A DNA stretch of 6,039 nt from Cytophagales bacterium (GTDB lineage Bacteria; Bacteroidota; Bacteroidia; Cytophagales; Cyclobacteriaceae): NCBI GenBank assembly GCA_029262935.1, contig JAJCYK010000075.1:1-6039 (forward strand), written 5' to 3'. The notes beneath the pieces were generated by a model. It did no database searches, was not told the DNA's origin, and saw nothing but the letters and a program-made list of their open reading frames with translations. The translations under genes and the position numbers were made by a program. Of the stretch, positions 5,840 to 6,039 are shown in pieces. The number at the start of each line of letters is the position of its first letter. The first letter of the stretch is position 1.

Positions 5840-6039
5840 ATGGCCATTTGAGGATTTGAACTTCTAGGCCTTAAGGCACTGTCTCCTGAAGAACAGCGGG
5901 TCAAGCAGTTTAGATCTGCGCTATCAAATAAAAAATCCGGACACAGACGCCAGGCTTTTAATGCAGCGGGTGAGGGATTAATTACATTGATCACAAGTCG
6001 GGGGTTGATATTTAAAAGCCTAACTCGTCTTCACTCGTT
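5840..6039. other. Right-edge region without a supportable gene
   Basis: After the terminator I see no confident gene. The + strand has one frame open from 5852 to the window edge (62 codons, including LSPEEQR near 5879-5899), but no ATG, GTG or TTG lies in its early part, and the ATG at 5840 in the same frame meets TGA at codon 4. On the minus strand a frame entering from the right edge ends at TAA (6014-6012) with TSEDELGF. That would be a plausible acidic C-terminus of a gene lying outside the window, but eight codons prove nothing. An imperfect hairpin between an A-run (5930-5935) and TTTT (5956-5959), around CCGG and CCAGG, could be a terminator for such a minus-strand gene. A perfect 10-bp palindrome GCCTTAAGGC lies at 5868-5877. 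Confidence 0.4.

Noticed and set aside
5841..5870. tRNA T-arm-like string (minus strand GTTCAAATCC)
   Set aside because: The flanking 5-bp stem pairs at only three positions, no matching 5' acceptor, D-arm or valid anticodon loop can be found upstream, and no CCA end is placed correctly.
5930..5959. Bidirectional terminator at the right edge
   Set aside because: The A-run/T-run hairpin contains two mismatches and only short G/C pairs, so it is too weak to list as a separate feature. It is mentioned only in the description of the right-edge region.
2499..5988. 13-base exact repeat GATTAATTACATT near 2500 and near 5976
   Set aside because: An AT-rich match of this length between two places in a 6-kb window is compatible with chance. 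One copy spans the clpS stop and the other is intergenic, and flanks differ.
5749..5994. 81-codon minus-strand frame with a hydrophobic C-terminus
   Set aside because: It runs through the lipoprotein gene's 3' end and the intrinsic terminator in antisense, and the protein has no recognisable features.

Overview
The window looks like ordinary chromosomal housekeeping DNA from a member of the Bacteroidota, most likely a flavobacterium-like lineage. Four things point there. The base composition is moderately AT-rich. Shine-Dalgarno sequences are essentially absent before the starts. A TAnnTTTG-type -7 element lies upstream of the aminotransferase. Several proteins carry clade-typical sequence, such as ClpS with NDDxNTF and an MGMT-like protein with PAHR in place of PCHR. 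The assignment is inferred from protein style, not from a marker gene.

Layout, left to right. The 3' half of hemE (heme biosynthesis) enters from the left edge on the + strand. It meets a class I PLP-dependent aspartate-type aminotransferase tail to tail on the minus strand, and their stop codons overlap. A 157-bp gap holding the aminotransferase promoter follows. Then comes a minus-strand pair transcribed clpS then recR: the ClpS N-degron adaptor and the RecR recombination mediator, the latter starting with GTG. Divergent from clpS, across about 100 bp, is a sodium:solute symporter on the + strand. Its last 20 bases overlap the 3' end of a convergent minus-strand alkyltransferase-like protein (MGMT fold without the catalytic cysteine). 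A 135-bp divergent intergenic region follows, with a striking set of small palindromes just before a pirin/YhhW-type bicupin gene on the + strand. Pirin is followed by a small, very basic predicted lipoprotein and a strong intrinsic terminator. The last 200 bases contain no gene that can be supported.

No stretch longer than 300 bases lacks a gene. There is no sign of an insertion sequence, prophage, CRISPR array, rRNA or convincing tRNA. The genes do not form a single pathway. The only functional groupings are the clpS-recR pair and possibly pirin plus the small lipoprotein. The most interesting signal is non-coding: three TGTT(n)AACA inverted repeats crowded into 44 bp ending 5 bp before the pirin start codon. 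They look like a multi-site operator. No undescribed multi-gene system is evident.
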